Shown here piece by piece: positions 47,370-57,725 of a DNA stretch of 64,000 nt. A program made the translations under genes and the position numbers. The stretch is taken from positions 1,330,710-1,394,709 of the forward strand of contig NZ_FRBW01000002.1 of NCBI RefSeq assembly GCF_900142725.1. Reading direction: 5' to 3'. Numbering within the stretch: position 1 is the first letter of the stretch; each line of letters begins with the position of its first letter. Source of the stretch: Roseibium suaedae (GTDB taxonomy: Bacteria > Pseudomonadota > Alphaproteobacteria > Rhizobiales > Stappiaceae). The notes beneath the pieces were generated by a model. The model saw only the letters and a list, made by a program, of their open reading frames with translations, did not search any database and had not been told where the DNA came from.

Positions 47370-48812
47370 TTGGGAAAGGTAACCGGATTTTTGGAGATCG
47401 ACCGGCAGGAACAGAAGTATCAGCCTGCCTCTGATCGTATCCGCCACTTCAGGGAATTCACGCTGCCGCTGGCAGAAACAGAAGTCGAGCGCCAGGCAGC
47501 CCGCTGCATGGACTGCGGCATTCCCTTCTGCCATGGCCCGACCGGCTGCCCGGTCAACAACCAGATCCCGGACTGGAATGACCTGGTCTACCAGGGTGAC
47601 TGGGACCTGGCCCTGCGCAACCTGCATTCGACCAACAACTTCCCGGAATTCACCGGCCGCGTCTGCCCCGCCCCGTGCGAGGAAGCCTGCACGCTGAACC
47701 TGGAAGACGTGCCGGTCAACATCAAGACTGTCGAGCAGGCCATTGCCGACAAGGGCTGGAACGAGGGCTGGATTGTTCCGGAACCCTCCGCCACCAAGAC
47801 CGGCAAGGCTGTCGCCATCGTCGGTTCCGGCCCTGCTGGCATGGCCGCAGCACAGCAGCTGGCACGCGCCGGCCACACGGTTCACGTTTATGAGCGTGAG
47901 CCGAAGGCAGGCGGCCTGCTGCGCTATGGCATCCCCGACTTCAAGATGGAAAAGAAGTACATCGACCGCCGCGTGGCACAGATGGAAGCCGAAGGCGTGA
48001 CGTTCCACTATGGCGTCAACGTCGGCGTGACCGTCAGCCTCGAGGAACTGTCCGAGCGTCATGATGCCGTGATCCTGTGCGCAGGCTCCGAGCGTCCGCG
48101 TGACCCGGGTGTCGGCGGCATGGAGCTGGAAGGTTGCCATTGGGCGATGGACTATCTGGTCCAGCAGAACCGCCGCGTTGGCGGTGAGCCGGAAATCGGC
48201 CCGGACAGCCTGGTCGGCCCGATCTGGGCAGCCGGCAAGCACGTCGTCGTCATCGGCGGCGGCGACACGGCGTCTGACTGCGTCGGCACCGCGTTCCGTC
48301 AGGGCGCTCTGTCGGTGACGCAGCTCGACATCCGCCCGATCCCGCCACTGAAGGAAGACAAGCTGAGCATCTGGCCCTATTGGCCGACGAAGTTCCGCAC
48401 CTCTTCCTCGCAGGCAGAAGGCGCCGAGCGCGAATTCTCGGCTGCAACCCTGGCTCTGGTTGGCGAAGATGGCCATGTGACCGGCGTGAAGTGCGCCCGC
48501 GTGGACGAAAAGCGCCGCCCGATCGAAGGCACCGAGTTCATTCTCCGCGCAGATCTGGTGATGGCTGCCATCGGCTTCTCCGGCCCGCGTCTGGACACGT
48601 TCATCGCGGCGGCTGGCGACAAACTGGAGCTCGATGGCCGGACCAACGTCAAGGCCAACACCGAAGACTACAAGACCAGCCTGCCGAACGTCTTTGCCGC
48701 TGGCGACGTTCGCAAGGGCCAGTCCCTTGTCGTCTGGGCAATCCGTGAAGGCCGCCAGGCTGCCCGTTCGGTCGATGAATTCCTGATGGGCTCGAGCAAC
48801 CTGCCGCGCTGA
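47370..48812 (+). CDS. gltD: Glutamate synthase, small subunit
   Basis: Protein of 480 residues from a TTG at 47370, chosen because GGGAGG lies eight bases upstream and the product begins [10 protein letters not shown] as in homologues; a GTG at 47355 is also possible. It has two N-terminal 4Fe-4S motifs (CMDCGIPFC with CPVNN, and CPAPCEEAC), an FAD-binding [10 protein letters not shown], an NADPH-binding GGGDTASDC, and the terminal [19 protein letters not shown] loop. It passes electrons from NADPH to GltB. A terminator follows the operon. Confidence 0.96.
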   Translation: MGKVTGFLEIDRQEQKYQPASDRIRHFREFTLPLAETEVERQAARCMDCGIPFCHGPTGCPVNNQIPDWNDLVYQGDWDLALRNLHSTNNFPEFTGRVCPAPCEEACTLNLEDVPVNIKTVEQAIADKGWNEGWIVPEPSATKTGKAVAIVGSGPAGMAAAQQLARAGHTVHVYEREPKAGGLLRYGIPDFKMEKKYIDRRVAQMEAEGVTFHYGVNVGVTVSLEELSERHDAVILCAGSERPRDPGVGGMELEGCHWAMDYLVQQNRRVGGEPEIGPDSLVGPIWAAGKHVVVIGGGDTASDCVGTAFRQGALSVTQLDIRPIPPLKEDKLSIWPYWPTKFRTSSSQAEGAEREFSAATLALVGEDGHVTGVKCARVDEKRRPIEGTEFILRADLVMAAIGFSGPRLDTFIAAAGDKLELDGRTNVKANTEDYKTSLPNVFAAGDVRKGQSLVVWAIREGRQAARSVDEFLMGSSNLPR

Positions 48813-48831
48813 TCAAAAGGCCAGAAACGAG

Positions 48832-48868
48832 AAAGGGCTCCGGTGTTTCGCACCGGAGCCCTTTTTAT
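48832..48868. terminator. Intrinsic terminator of gltBD
   Basis: AGGGCTCCGGTG (48834-48845) pairs with CACCGGAGCCCT (48851-48862), followed by TTTTTATTT. A very strong 12-base stem between convergent genes. Confidence 0.92.
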
Positions 48869-48898
48869 TTGCGGGAGTTAAAACCGGATTAGGTAGCC

Positions 48899-50092
48899 TC
48901 AGGTTCCGTCCGGTGCCGTCCAGACATTGCTGTCCGCCCGCCCGGCCGGCCCCTTGCGGGTTTCGCCGTCAATGAAGAACCGGCGCGCGGTATCAACAGC
49001 AACGCCTTCGTAGGCTGCAGGCCCACTGCCCTCGCCGCCACCCAGAAGCTCATCTTCCGGCGCGGTCGTGCGGCCGGTCAATACGATGAAATTCGGGTCA
49101 TCCTCGACCCCTTCGAAGGCCATGCCGCCGTAACCGCCAAGCAAGCGCGAGAGTTCGCGCTCGACGAAGAAAGCGACCTTCCTGTATCCATCCCAGGTGA
49201 ACCCGACCTTGTCCGCATCGCGCAGCCGTGCACGCTTGCCGTCCACATCGGGACCGAAGGAATCATACTCGCCGGTCTCGGTGAGAAAAATGTCCCACAC
49301 ATCCACGTACTTGCCGCGGTTCTGTTCTGCTCCCCCTTGGAACAGGCTGTTCAGGAGGATGAAATCCGTGTTAGTCAGCGGACTGCCGGTCGGCGGCAAA
49401 CCGACCCAGACAAGCTGCTTGCGCTCCTGACGGATGGAGGAGACGATCCCGGAGACCTTGGCGGAATAAGCCGCCTCCCATTCGGAAGTCGCAAATTCGA
49501 CCGGTGGCTCACCTGCGAACGGTACAGCCAGATCACTGCGGCCCATCATCAGAACCACTGCCTTGACGTCTTCGCCCTGGACCCGGCCGATGATCTCGGC
49601 TTCCCAGTCAGGAGCATCAGGGCCAGCCAAACCGGTCTTGTCATGGATCAGTGTGTCCACGCGGACCATGGACTTGTCCGCAAGGGTGAAGCGGAGGCCT
49701 TCGGCAACGCCCTTGGCCATTTCGTCACCGGCGACCAGGATCACACCCGCATCAGGATCTTTTGGTTTCGCCTGAAACGCGGGCGCGACATTGGCAGCTC
49801 TCGGCCGGGAGGCAGTTTGCGGTGGCCGTGTCCGGGTTCTGGCGGGGCGCTTTTCTTCCCCGAAGCCGAACAGGCGGAAAAGCGGACGGAAGCCGGTGGA
49901 GTTGCCCGGAGCCGGCCGGATGACCGCCCCGCCGCTGCTTTGCGCAGCAGCTTCCGGAACAACTGAGCCTGCAAAGCCCCAAAGGCCCAGGCACAGCGCA
50001 CCGGAAACCACGCCTGGCACAATCCAGAACTTGCCCCGGGACGGGGCATGCCGAAGTACCGGCGTCACCAATTTCCGCAAGAATGTCAGCAC
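48899..50092 (-). CDS. DUF459 SGNH-hydrolase-like periplasmic protein
   Basis: Protein of 397 residues with an N-terminal membrane segment (about 20-50) and a basic, Pro-rich linker. The DUF459 domain (about 115-330) is an SGNH-type fold with VILVAGDEMAKG in place of the usual GDS block, VVLMMGRSDL as the third motif and WVGLPPTGSPLTN. Such proteins may deacylate cell-envelope glycans. It is next to a lytic transglycosylase gene on the same strand, an association I recall from other rhizobial genomes. Confidence 0.85.
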   Translation of the reverse strand: MLTFLRKLVTPVLRHAPSRGKFWIVPGVVSGALCLGLWGFAGSVVPEAAAQSSGGAVIRPAPGNSTGFRPLFRLFGFGEEKRPARTRTRPPQTASRPRAANVAPAFQAKPKDPDAGVILVAGDEMAKGVAEGLRFTLADKSMVRVDTLIHDKTGLAGPDAPDWEAEIIGRVQGEDVKAVVLMMGRSDLAVPFAGEPPVEFATSEWEAAYSAKVSGIVSSIRQERKQLVWVGLPPTGSPLTNTDFILLNSLFQGGAEQNRGKYVDVWDIFLTETGEYDSFGPDVDGKRARLRDADKVGFTWDGYRKVAFFVERELSRLLGGYGGMAFEGVEDDPNFIVLTGRTTAPEDELLGGGEGSGPAAYEGVAVDTARRFFIDGETRKGPAGRADSNVWTAPDGT

Positions 50093-50129
50093 GGGCCATC
50101 CGTTCCGTCAGATCTGTCTGACGGCAATT

Positions 50130-51410
50130 CTAGCCGTCCATCTTGATCCGGGCCAGCAAAACAACCGACGCATAGCCATCCGGAATGATGCCGCGGGATT
50201 TCTGATAGGCTCTGATCGCCGCACGGGTGGCCGGGCCGATGATCCCGTCTGCCGTTCCCACGTGATAGCCACGTTGGTTCAGCTCGTGCTGCAGTTCGGC
50301 GGTTTCATCCCGGTTCAAGGGCAGATATTCCCGTGCCCAATCGCCTGCCAGCTCGCTGCCGCCGTTGATTCTATCCGCCAGATGCCCGACGCCGAGGGCA
50401 TAGGCCGTGGCGTTGTTGTAGCGCTTGATCACAAAGAAATTGCGCAGCATCAGGAAGGCTGGGCCCTTGGCGCCCGCCGGCATGACCAGGATCGCATCGT
50501 CTTCGGGGCGCGGGAACGACCTGCCATTGACCCGCTTGACGCCCTGATGGTCCCAATCCCTCAGAGAAAGCGTCGTCTTCTCGTCAGCCAGATTGAAATT
50601 GAAGCCCTGCGGCAAGCGTACCTCATAGCCCCAGGTCTTGCCGGTCTGCCAGCCATGTTCTTTCAGATAACGGGCTGTCGAGGCCAGCGCATCGGGCACG
50701 GAGGTCCAGATATCCCGGCGGCCATCGCCATCATAGTCGGCAGCATAGGCCTGCCAGCTGGACGGCATGAACTGGGTGTGGCCCATGGCGCCCGCCCAGG
50801 AGCCTTCCATATCCTCGAAGCGGACATGACCTGCCTGAACGATGCCTAGCGCCTTGATCAGTTCACTGCGCCAGAAATCGGTGCGGCGCGGCGCGGCATA
50901 GACAAGCGTGGCCAGCGCACGGATCACGTTGTGCTTGCCCATGAAGCTGCCGTAGTTGGTTTCCATGCCCCAGATGGCCAGAACCGCTTCCCGGTCCACG
51001 CCATAGCGCTCCTCGATGACGGCCAGTTCGCGGGAATACTGCTTCATCATTTCCTTGCCGCGGGTGATGCGGGATTCGGAAACGGCGCTGTCCAGGTAGT
51101 CCCAGACCGGCTTCACGAACTCGGACTGCCGGTCCATGAATTTCAGCGTGTCAGGATCCGGTTCCATGTTCCGGAAGACATGCTTGTAGGTCGAAGAGGA
51201 GATGCCTGCCGCTTTTGCGGTGGGCCAGAACCCGTTGACGAAACGGTCGAAGCCGGGATCTGCCAGTGCCTGTCCGGCAGAAAGGACGAGGCTTGCCGCG
51301 GCAACCGGGCCTGCCAGCCAGCGCACGGTCATGCGCTTGACCGCAGAGGCGCGCTGCGCGCCATTCCGGGGGCCGCGGTGCGATTTTGGGGCGTGTCCGA
51401 AGCTGCTCAT
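50130..51410 (-). CDS. Lytic murein transglycosylase (MltB family) with peptidoglycan-binding domain
   Basis: About 426 residues. The N-terminus is basic then hydrophobic (signal ending AGQALA). The SLT_2 domain (about 60-330) has the catalytic glutamate in WGMETNYGSF, the MGHTQFMPSSW block, and DIWTSVPDALAS. A C-terminal PG_binding_1 domain (about 350-420) has LNQRGYHVGTADGIIGPATRAAIRAYQ. It cleaves the glycan strand of murein to anhydro-sugars. The start at 51410 has a GAGAGG upstream; an in-frame frame extends to 51464. Confidence 0.93.
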   Translation of the reverse strand: MSSFGHAPKSHRGPRNGAQRASAVKRMTVRWLAGPVAAASLVLSAGQALADPGFDRFVNGFWPTAKAAGISSSTYKHVFRNMEPDPDTLKFMDRQSEFVKPVWDYLDSAVSESRITRGKEMMKQYSRELAVIEERYGVDREAVLAIWGMETNYGSFMGKHNVIRALATLVYAAPRRTDFWRSELIKALGIVQAGHVRFEDMEGSWAGAMGHTQFMPSSWQAYAADYDGDGRRDIWTSVPDALASTARYLKEHGWQTGKTWGYEVRLPQGFNFNLADEKTTLSLRDWDHQGVKRVNGRSFPRPEDDAILVMPAGAKGPAFLMLRNFFVIKRYNNATAYALGVGHLADRINGGSELAGDWAREYLPLNRDETAELQHELNQRGYHVGTADGIIGPATRAAIRAYQKSRGIIPDGYASVVLLARIKMDG

Positions 51411-51526
51411 TTGGGCAAAACCTCTCGTCTCTCGTACTCTAACTCTTCTGCCAGGCAAAACCATGGCAGGACGTATGGGCTTTTTCTCACGGCCTTGCTG
51501 CGGATTGTCCGCCTGCCGCGTTTGTC

Positions 51527-53005
51527 TCAGTGCCGGATGCGAATTCCGGCCTCGATCCGGTTCTCGTCATAGTCAGCTCCAGGCGTGGAACTGTCGAAGG
51601 ACCGGTAGCTGTAGGTCGTCAGAAGCGCGACATTGCGGGTCAGGGCGTAGGTGGCTGATGCCCTGCCTGTAATGGTCGTCTCGTCGATCGAAACGCCTTC
51701 GTAGGTGCGGTAGCTGTAGCCTGCCCCCAGCTCGCCAGCGATCCTGTCGGAGAAGCTGTGCGCGATCCGGAGATCTCCCGAATAGATGATCGACCCGGAG
51801 GCCCCATCGATGTCGGTCGAGGCGAACTGCGTGCCGAGACCCGCGGTAACAGTGGTCAGGCGGGTCGGCGACCAGACAATGGACCCATCGGCAATAAGGC
51901 CGGCCAGATCCTTGAGACGGTTGTCGTCAAGACGCTCCAGACGCCAGCCCGCGCCGATTTCACCGCGCAGTTTCGGTCCTGCATCCACTGTCACACCGCC
52001 GCGAAGCTGATATCCATTGGCATCCCGCTTTTCGCAGAGCGCATCCGAACAGGTTGTGTCGTAGCGGCGCAAAAGCAACGAGCTTTCCGCAAAGGGCGCC
52101 AGAACCGCGCCGGTATTGCCATCGAGCCGCAGGCTCGCCGAATAAACCGTATTGTTCCGGCCATCCTGGGACACTGATCCGGAGGTGCTGTCGTAGGTGC
52201 TGCGATCCAATGCACCGCGCAGGGTTACCGACAGGATACCAGCGTCACGAGTGCCGCTCAGGGACGCATTGTACTGATGAACATTGTCCGAACCGGAAGC
52301 CGTTTCTGCAGTCCCGGAATCTTCCTGTGACAGATTATAGCCAACCTGACCGTTCAAGGTGGTGCCTTCGGAGACATCCACCCTCAGGGCAGCGGAGGTG
52401 TTGAGGCTCTTGTCCGCATCCGTTGCATCGTCCGGATAGCCCGAGTAACTGCCGCGCAGACTCAGATCGAGCTGATGGCGCGACCAGTTCGAGCGCGCGG
52501 ACACAGAGGGCGCAAAGCGGTAGAAGCCGGCAGATTTGCCGCCCACCGTTCCGGAAGCGTTGTCGGTCGCGCCGCCTGTCACTGTCAGCTCCGGCAGGAT
52601 CGTGAAAGTCCCGACCCGGAAGCCTTCGGCCTGATCGAAGGTCGTGTCGCCAGCAAAAACCCCATCATCCGCGCGGGAAATGCCAGTTGGCTGCAGCCGC
52701 CGCACCGCTTCGACCCGGTCGGCAAAGGGGCGCACCGGCACAGTCCGCCCTGTTGCGCCAAGTCCTGTCGATCCTGTCTCCACGGCCGCACTGTTTCCGG
52801 ACAGCCGCAAGGCATGAACATTGGTATAGGCAGGTGACGTCGGAGCCGCAGCATCCTGAGCCGAGGCGGGCTCATTCGTCAGATCCGAACTGCCCTGCAC
52901 ATCCGAAGTTCCACGCAGGCCCTGGCCAGCCGTCTGCGCTTCCGCTCCCGAAAGAGAAGAAACAACAAGGCTAAGGCCCAAAAGGATGGCGCGGTTAAAC
53001 GTCAA
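51527..53005 (-). CDS. Outer-membrane beta-barrel protein (BBP2-type)
   Basis: Protein of 492 residues with a clear signal peptide (ending SGAEA, about residue 23), an unstructured Ser/Thr/Ala-rich stretch to about residue 105, then alternating amphipathic strands with many aromatic girdle residues that fit a beta-barrel porin of the BBP2_2 class. Such proteins are often associated with exopolysaccharide export in alphaproteobacteria. It ends in Arg-His rather than the usual Phe. It is divergent from kdsD. The transported substrate is unknown. Confidence 0.82.
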   Translation of the reverse strand: MTFNRAILLGLSLVVSSLSGAEAQTAGQGLRGTSDVQGSSDLTNEPASAQDAAAPTSPAYTNVHALRLSGNSAAVETGSTGLGATGRTVPVRPFADRVEAVRRLQPTGISRADDGVFAGDTTFDQAEGFRVGTFTILPELTVTGGATDNASGTVGGKSAGFYRFAPSVSARSNWSRHQLDLSLRGSYSGYPDDATDADKSLNTSAALRVDVSEGTTLNGQVGYNLSQEDSGTAETASGSDNVHQYNASLSGTRDAGILSVTLRGALDRSTYDSTSGSVSQDGRNNTVYSASLRLDGNTGAVLAPFAESSLLLRRYDTTCSDALCEKRDANGYQLRGGVTVDAGPKLRGEIGAGWRLERLDDNRLKDLAGLIADGSIVWSPTRLTTVTAGLGTQFASTDIDGASGSIIYSGDLRIAHSFSDRIAGELGAGYSYRTYEGVSIDETTITGRASATYALTRNVALLTTYSYRSFDSSTPGADYDENRIEAGIRIRH

Positions 53006-53220
53006 GATGGCGATTCCAGATTCCCGGCATGATGGTCACCACACTGCCCCGACATGGTTAATTGTTTGTTTCCAAGTCGCAGAATGCGTCGCAGCGGAAG
53101 AACTGCTTAATCGATTGAATGCCGCCAGCCCGCCGATGGCTCAGGATCCTCTCTTGCAGCCCCTTCACCGCTGGCGTAGACACGGACTGGCTGGGCAAAG
53201 AAGAACGACAGGACACGAGA

Positions 53221-54234
53221 ATGCCACTCACCAAAGCCGATCAAGCCGAAGGCCTTCAGAGCCGTCCGGATCCCCAGTATCTGGCCTCTGCCCTGCGGAC
53301 CCTGGAAACCGAGATCGAGGGCCTGCGCGCCTTGAACGCCGCGCTGAGCAACGGACTTTCCGGACCTTTCAAGGCTGCGGCAGAGCTGATCGCCTCCCTG
53401 CCCGGCCGGGTCATCGTCTCGGGCATCGGCAAGAGCGGACACATCGGCACCAAGCTGGCTGCAACCCTCGCCTCGACCGGCACACCAGCCTTCTTCGTTC
53501 ATGCCGCCGAAGCCAGCCACGGCGATCTCGGCATGATCACCCGCAATGATGCGGTGATTGCCCTGTCCTGGTCCGGCGAGACACGCGAACTTGCCAGCAT
53601 CGTGGCCTATACCCGCCGCTTCAAGGTTCCGCTGATCGCCATCACGTCGCGGGAGAACAGTGCTCTGGGCTCGGCTGCAGATATCGTCCTTCATATGCCG
53701 GACGTAACCGAAGCCTGCCCGCATGGCCTTGCTCCGACGACCTCCGCCCTACTGCAGATGGCCATTGGTGACAGCCTGGCGATCGCGCTGCTGGAAGGCC
53801 GCGGCTTCACCGCACAGGACTTCCGCATTTTCCATCCAGGTGGCAGCCTGGGCGCAAGCCTGAAAACCGCCCGCGACATCATGCATCGCGGTGAGACCGT
53901 GCCGCTGGCACCGGTCGGCACGCTCATGCGCGACGCCATCGTGCTTATGACCCAGAAAGGGTTCGGCACCCTCGGCATCACGGATGAAAATGGGCACCTG
54001 ACCGGCATCGTGACCGATGGTGACTTGCGCCGTCACATCACGACCAACTTCCTCGACAAGCCTGCGGAAGAGATCATGACCCGCAAGCCCAAGACCATCG
54101 AACCGGGCATGCTGTCCGGCGCGATCCTGGAACTGGTCAACAGTTCGGGCATCACATCGGTCTTCGTGGTCGAGAATGGACAGCCCGTCGGCATCGTCCA
54201 TCTTCACGATCTGCTGCGGATCGGGGCTGCTTGA
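53221..54234 (+). CDS. kdsD: D-arabinose 5-phosphate isomerase (KpsF/GutQ type)
   Basis: Protein of 337 residues. A SIS domain (about 40-185) contains the GKSGHIGTKLAATLASTGTPAFFVH block and LSWSGETREL; two CBS domains follow, with LMRDAIVLM and IMTRKPKTI. The family converts ribulose 5-phosphate to arabinose 5-phosphate, the first step to Kdo in lipopolysaccharide, or to capsule. The ATG at 53221 follows GGACACGAGA; an open frame extends to 53119 without support. No other Kdo gene is in view. Confidence 0.93.
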   Translation: MPLTKADQAEGLQSRPDPQYLASALRTLETEIEGLRALNAALSNGLSGPFKAAAELIASLPGRVIVSGIGKSGHIGTKLAATLASTGTPAFFVHAAEASHGDLGMITRNDAVIALSWSGETRELASIVAYTRRFKVPLIAITSRENSALGSAADIVLHMPDVTEACPHGLAPTTSALLQMAIGDSLAIALLEGRGFTAQDFRIFHPGGSLGASLKTARDIMHRGETVPLAPVGTLMRDAIVLMTQKGFGTLGITDENGHLTGIVTDGDLRRHITTNFLDKPAEEIMTRKPKTIEPGMLSGAILELVNSSGITSVFVVENGQPVGIVHLHDLLRIGAA

Positions 54235-54390
54235 GGCAGCCCGCTCCTGCTAATTTTCGCAGGGCTCACGACAACTTGTAAGACAATCATGAAACTCAGC
54301 CGGCCGCGGTTAGGAATTGATTAGCCTTGCCGCTCCTAATATGGCGCCAAAGTCACAACGGGTCTCGAGCCCTGAAGTTTGGTGTGCGTT

Positions 54391-55158
54391 ATGGATCTGG
54401 CGACTATTGTCGGTATTGTCGGGGCTCTCGGTATTGTCACCGCCGCCATTTTCATGGGCGGCAGCTTCGGCCAGTTCGTCGACATTCCTTCGATCCTGAT
54501 CGTGTTTGGCGGCGGGATCATGGCAACCCTGATCCGCTTTCAGCTTGCCGACGTGGGCAGCGCTTTCGGCACGGGCTTCAAGGTTGCCCTCGCCGGCAAG
54601 GGCCCGAGCCCCCGTGACCTGATCAACGAAATCACCCACCTTGGCGAAATCGTCCGCAAGTCCGGCCCGCTGGGTCTGGAAAATGTCGACGTCTCCGATC
54701 CGACCCTTGCAAAGGGCGTTCAGTATATCGCGGACGGCTATGAGCTCGACTTCATCCGCGAATCCATGGAACGCGAGCGTGACCTGCAGCTGACCCGCCT
54801 GTCTGAAGGCAAGCGTGTCATGAAGGCGCTTGGTGATTCCGCCCCTGCCTTCGGCATGATCGGGACGCTGGTCGGTCTGGTGCAGATGCTTGCGAACATG
54901 GATGACCCGTCCGCCATCGGTCCGTCCATGGCCGTCGCGCTGCTGACGACCCTCTACGGCGCACTCATCTCCAACGTGGTCTGTCTGCCCCTGGTGGACA
55001 AGCTGGACGCCAAGTTCGAAGTGGAAGAGATCAACCAGACCCTGATCATCGACGGCGTGCTGCAGATCCGCGAATCCAAGAGCCCTGCCCTGATCAAGGA
55101 AATGCTGATTGCCTATCTGCCGGAAAAGATCCGCGCCAGCATGCAAGAAGCGGCCTGA
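54391..55158 (+). CDS. MotA/PomA-type motor stator protein
   Basis: Inner-membrane protein of 255 residues with four helices: two at the N-terminus (MDLATIVGIVGALGIVTAAIFMGG) and two after a large cytoplasmic loop (about 65-150). The proton/sodium-channel family signatures APAFGMIGTLVGLVQML and ALLTTLYGALISN place it in the PomA/MotA group. Its partner is the next gene, 28 bp on. No flagellar genes lie in the window, so it may drive a motor encoded elsewhere or a non-flagellar function. Confidence 0.9.
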   Translation: MDLATIVGIVGALGIVTAAIFMGGSFGQFVDIPSILIVFGGGIMATLIRFQLADVGSAFGTGFKVALAGKGPSPRDLINEITHLGEIVRKSGPLGLENVDVSDPTLAKGVQYIADGYELDFIRESMERERDLQLTRLSEGKRVMKALGDSAPAFGMIGTLVGLVQMLANMDDPSAIGPSMAVALLTTLYGALISNVVCLPLVDKLDAKFEVEEINQTLIIDGVLQIRESKSPALIKEMLIAYLPEKIRASMQEAA

Positions 55159-55186
55159 CGCCGGTACGAAAACGGAGGACTAGGTC

Positions 55187-56041
55187 GTGGCAAGAAAGAA
55201 ACCCCAAGGTGGCGGCGGCGCCCCGGAATGGCTGGTGACATTCGCCGACCTCATGTCCCTGCTCGTGTGTTTCTTCGTTCTGATCATCTCCTTTTCCATT
55301 CAGGACAAGCAGAAGCTTCAGGTCGTTGCGGGCTCCATGCGCGAGGCCTTCGGCGTGAAGGAAACCTCCAAGCGCAACGGCATTATCGAGATCGAAGGCA
55401 TTCCGGTCCGCGAATACATGAAGAATGTGTCGCAGGTGAACCAGGAACTGGATTCCGACTTTGCCGCCGAGCGACACGACCAGCGCACCAAGCAGGGCGC
55501 GGAAGCAAACACTTACGACACAATGGAAGCGGATATCGAGAAACCGCGCCAGTTTGCGACCGCAGCCGCCTCCCTGCGTCAGGCTTGGCAGGAGATGCCG
55601 GAAATCACCGAGATTTCGACCAACATCATTCTCGAAGAAACGGAAGAAGGCCTCAACATTCTGCTCGTCGATCAGGATGGCAGGTCCATGTTCCGTGAGG
55701 GGTCGAAATATCCTTACGAGACCACACGCCGGCTTCTGGCCAAAATGGCGCCGATCCTTTCCCGCATGCCGAACAGGATCGAGATCACCGGCCATACGAC
55801 GGCCGGGCAGCAGACGACCGACCCGAGCTACACCGGCTGGGATCTCTCTTCCGAGCGAGCCAACATCGCCCGTCAGATCCTGAACGAATATGGCGTTCCG
55901 GACGATCAGTTTGCAGCTGTCGTCGGCAAGTCGGACACGGAACCCATGTTCCCGAACGATCCGTATCTCGCCGCCAACCGGCGCATCGGCATCCTGCTGA
56001 AGGCAGAAGCCCCGCCGGTTCCGCCAGGGCACAAGCTCTGA
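55187..56041 (+). CDS. MotB/PomB-type stator protein with OmpA-like domain
   Basis: Protein of 284 residues from a GTG at 55187 preceded by GGAGGA. The N-terminal segment EWLVTFADLMSLLVCFFVLIISFS is the plug/helix with the ion-carrying aspartate in FADLM. A linker and an OmpA-type peptidoglycan-binding domain (about 170-280) follow, with ITGHTTAG, WDLSSERANIAR and ANRRIGILL. It forms a stator with the MotA-like protein upstream. Confidence 0.92.
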   Translation: MARKKPQGGGGAPEWLVTFADLMSLLVCFFVLIISFSIQDKQKLQVVAGSMREAFGVKETSKRNGIIEIEGIPVREYMKNVSQVNQELDSDFAAERHDQRTKQGAEANTYDTMEADIEKPRQFATAAASLRQAWQEMPEITEISTNIILEETEEGLNILLVDQDGRSMFREGSKYPYETTRRLLAKMAPILSRMPNRIEITGHTTAGQQTTDPSYTGWDLSSERANIARQILNEYGVPDDQFAAVVGKSDTEPMFPNDPYLAANRRIGILLKAEAPPVPPGHKL

Positions 56042-56092
56042 TTTCTTTTTCCGTGCCGGTACTTCGCTGAGAGGCCAAGGATCCGCAGCCGA

Positions 56093-56545
56093 TCAGGCTG
56101 CGGATACCGCCAGTCTGACACCATCAACGGCGTCCACCCGCACACGGGATCCGGCAGGAAGATCAGGGCCGGAAATCCGCCAGACCGTGTCATCGATCGA
56201 AAGACGGCCCGTCCCCTGTTCGATCGGGTCCGCAAGGACGAAAGTGCGTCCCACGTAGCGGCTGCCGCGCTTGTTCAGCCCCGGATCGCCCCGCTCGGAA
56301 GAAAGCCTGGCCATCAGCCGGCGTCCTACGAACAGGGTGACGAAGGATAGCACCAGAAAGATGATCACTGCCGTTTGCCAGCTGAGGCCGACAAACAGGG
56401 CAAGCGTGCCGACCAGAATGGCCGACACACCAAACCACAGGAACACGGATCCCGGTGCAAGGATCTCCAGGCCGAGTAGCAGGAGACCCGCAATCCACCA
56501 GTTCCACGGTCCAAGTTCCGCAAGAACCTTGGTCAGCAGCGTCAT
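56093..56545 (-). CDS. NfeD-family membrane protein
   Basis: Protein of 150 residues with three or four N-terminal helices and a C-terminal OB-fold domain containing [44 protein letters not shown] across its strands. NfeD1b-type proteins pair with SPFH proteins to organise membrane microdomains. Its start overlaps the stop of the SPFH gene (ATGA). Confidence 0.93.
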   Translation of the reverse strand: MTLLTKVLAELGPWNWWIAGLLLLGLEILAPGSVFLWFGVSAILVGTLALFVGLSWQTAVIIFLVLSFVTLFVGRRLMARLSSERGDPGLNKRGSRYVGRTFVLADPIEQGTGRLSIDDTVWRISGPDLPAGSRVRVDAVDGVRLAVSAA

Positions 56546-57546
56546 GCATCATTCTCCGGCCGGCCCGTGCTCGGCACCCGGCCGGAGCGCTGTGAGGTCA
56601 CAGATCCGCTTTCAGACGCGGAATTGCCGAAGGCTTCCTTGGCGATCTCACCGATACCGGACAGCGAGCCCAGCAGGGAACTGGCTTCCATCGGCAGGAT
56701 CAGGGTCTTCTGATTGCGCGAATTCGCCAGTTCCTTGAAGGCTTCGACGTATTTGGTCGCAACGAAATAGTTGATGGCCTGAACATTGCCGCCCGCGATG
56801 GCTTCGCTGACAAGCTGGGTCGCCTTGGCTTCCGCCTCGGCCGCACGTTCACGGGCTTCCGCATCCCGGAACGCAGATTCCTTGCGGCCTTCCGCTTCCA
56901 GAATGAGCGCCTGCTTCTGGCCCTCTGCCTTGAGGATTTCCGACTGGCGCTTGCCTTCAGCTTCCAGAATGGAGGCGCGCTTGTCACGCTCTGCCTTCAT
57001 CTGGCGGGCCATGGAATCCACCAGGTCCTTCGGCGGATTGATGTCCTTGATCTCGATACGGGTGACCTTCACGCCCCACGGCTCGGCAGCCGCATCCACA
57101 ACATGCAGAAGCCGCGTGTTGATCTCGTCGCGATTAGACAGCAGTTCATCGAGCGCCATGGAGCCCATCACCGAACGGATGTTGGTCATGGTCAGATTGA
57201 GGATCGCGTTCTGCAGGCCGAGCACTTCATAGGCAGCACGGGCCGCGTCCAGCACCTGATAGAAGGTGATGCCGTCCACCATGACGGTGGCGTTGTCCTG
57301 GGTAATCACTTCCTGGGAAGGAACATCCAGAACCTGCTCCATCATGTTCAGCTTGTGACCGATACGGTCGATGAACGGGATGATGAAGTTCAGACCAGGC
57401 GAAAGGGTCTTCCGGTAGCGCCCGAAGCGCTCGATCGTGAAATTGTACCCCTGAGGGACAGTCTTCACGCCCGCAAAAATGACGAGAATCGCCAGGAATG
57501 CGAGGACAATCAAAACGATATCGAACCCAAAAAACTCTTCTGGCAT
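56542..57546 (-). CDS. SPFH/Band 7-domain protein (stomatin/QmcA-like)
   Basis: About 334 residues from the ATG at 57546, which has GGAGGA eight bases upstream. One N-terminal helix, then an SPFH domain (about 25-210) with [22 protein letters not shown], followed by an Ala/Glu/Lys-rich coiled coil with [17 protein letters not shown] and repeated EAEG units. Stomatin-like proteins scaffold detergent-resistant domains and modulate the membrane protease system. Forms a two-gene operon with nfeD. Confidence 0.95.
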   Translation of the reverse strand: MPEEFFGFDIVLIVLAFLAILVIFAGVKTVPQGYNFTIERFGRYRKTLSPGLNFIIPFIDRIGHKLNMMEQVLDVPSQEVITQDNATVMVDGITFYQVLDAARAAYEVLGLQNAILNLTMTNIRSVMGSMALDELLSNRDEINTRLLHVVDAAAEPWGVKVTRIEIKDINPPKDLVDSMARQMKAERDKRASILEAEGKRQSEILKAEGQKQALILEAEGRKESAFRDAEARERAAEAEAKATQLVSEAIAGGNVQAINYFVATKYVEAFKELANSRNQKTLILPMEASSLLGSLSGIGEIAKEAFGNSASESGSVTSQRSGRVPSTGRPENDA

Positions 57547-57725
57547 GGAAAATCCTCCGTTGCGCCAAAAGGCGGCGCACAAAAACCAAGGACACTTCCT
57601 ACTGTCTGCGCGATGGCAAGTCCATGACACAGCCCTGAAAGCACAGTGCCACCTTCCTTATACGGGAAGATGGCACCAGATTCAGCCTGGGATTTGAAGA
57701 CGCTAGGGAAGGAACGCCTGCCGGA

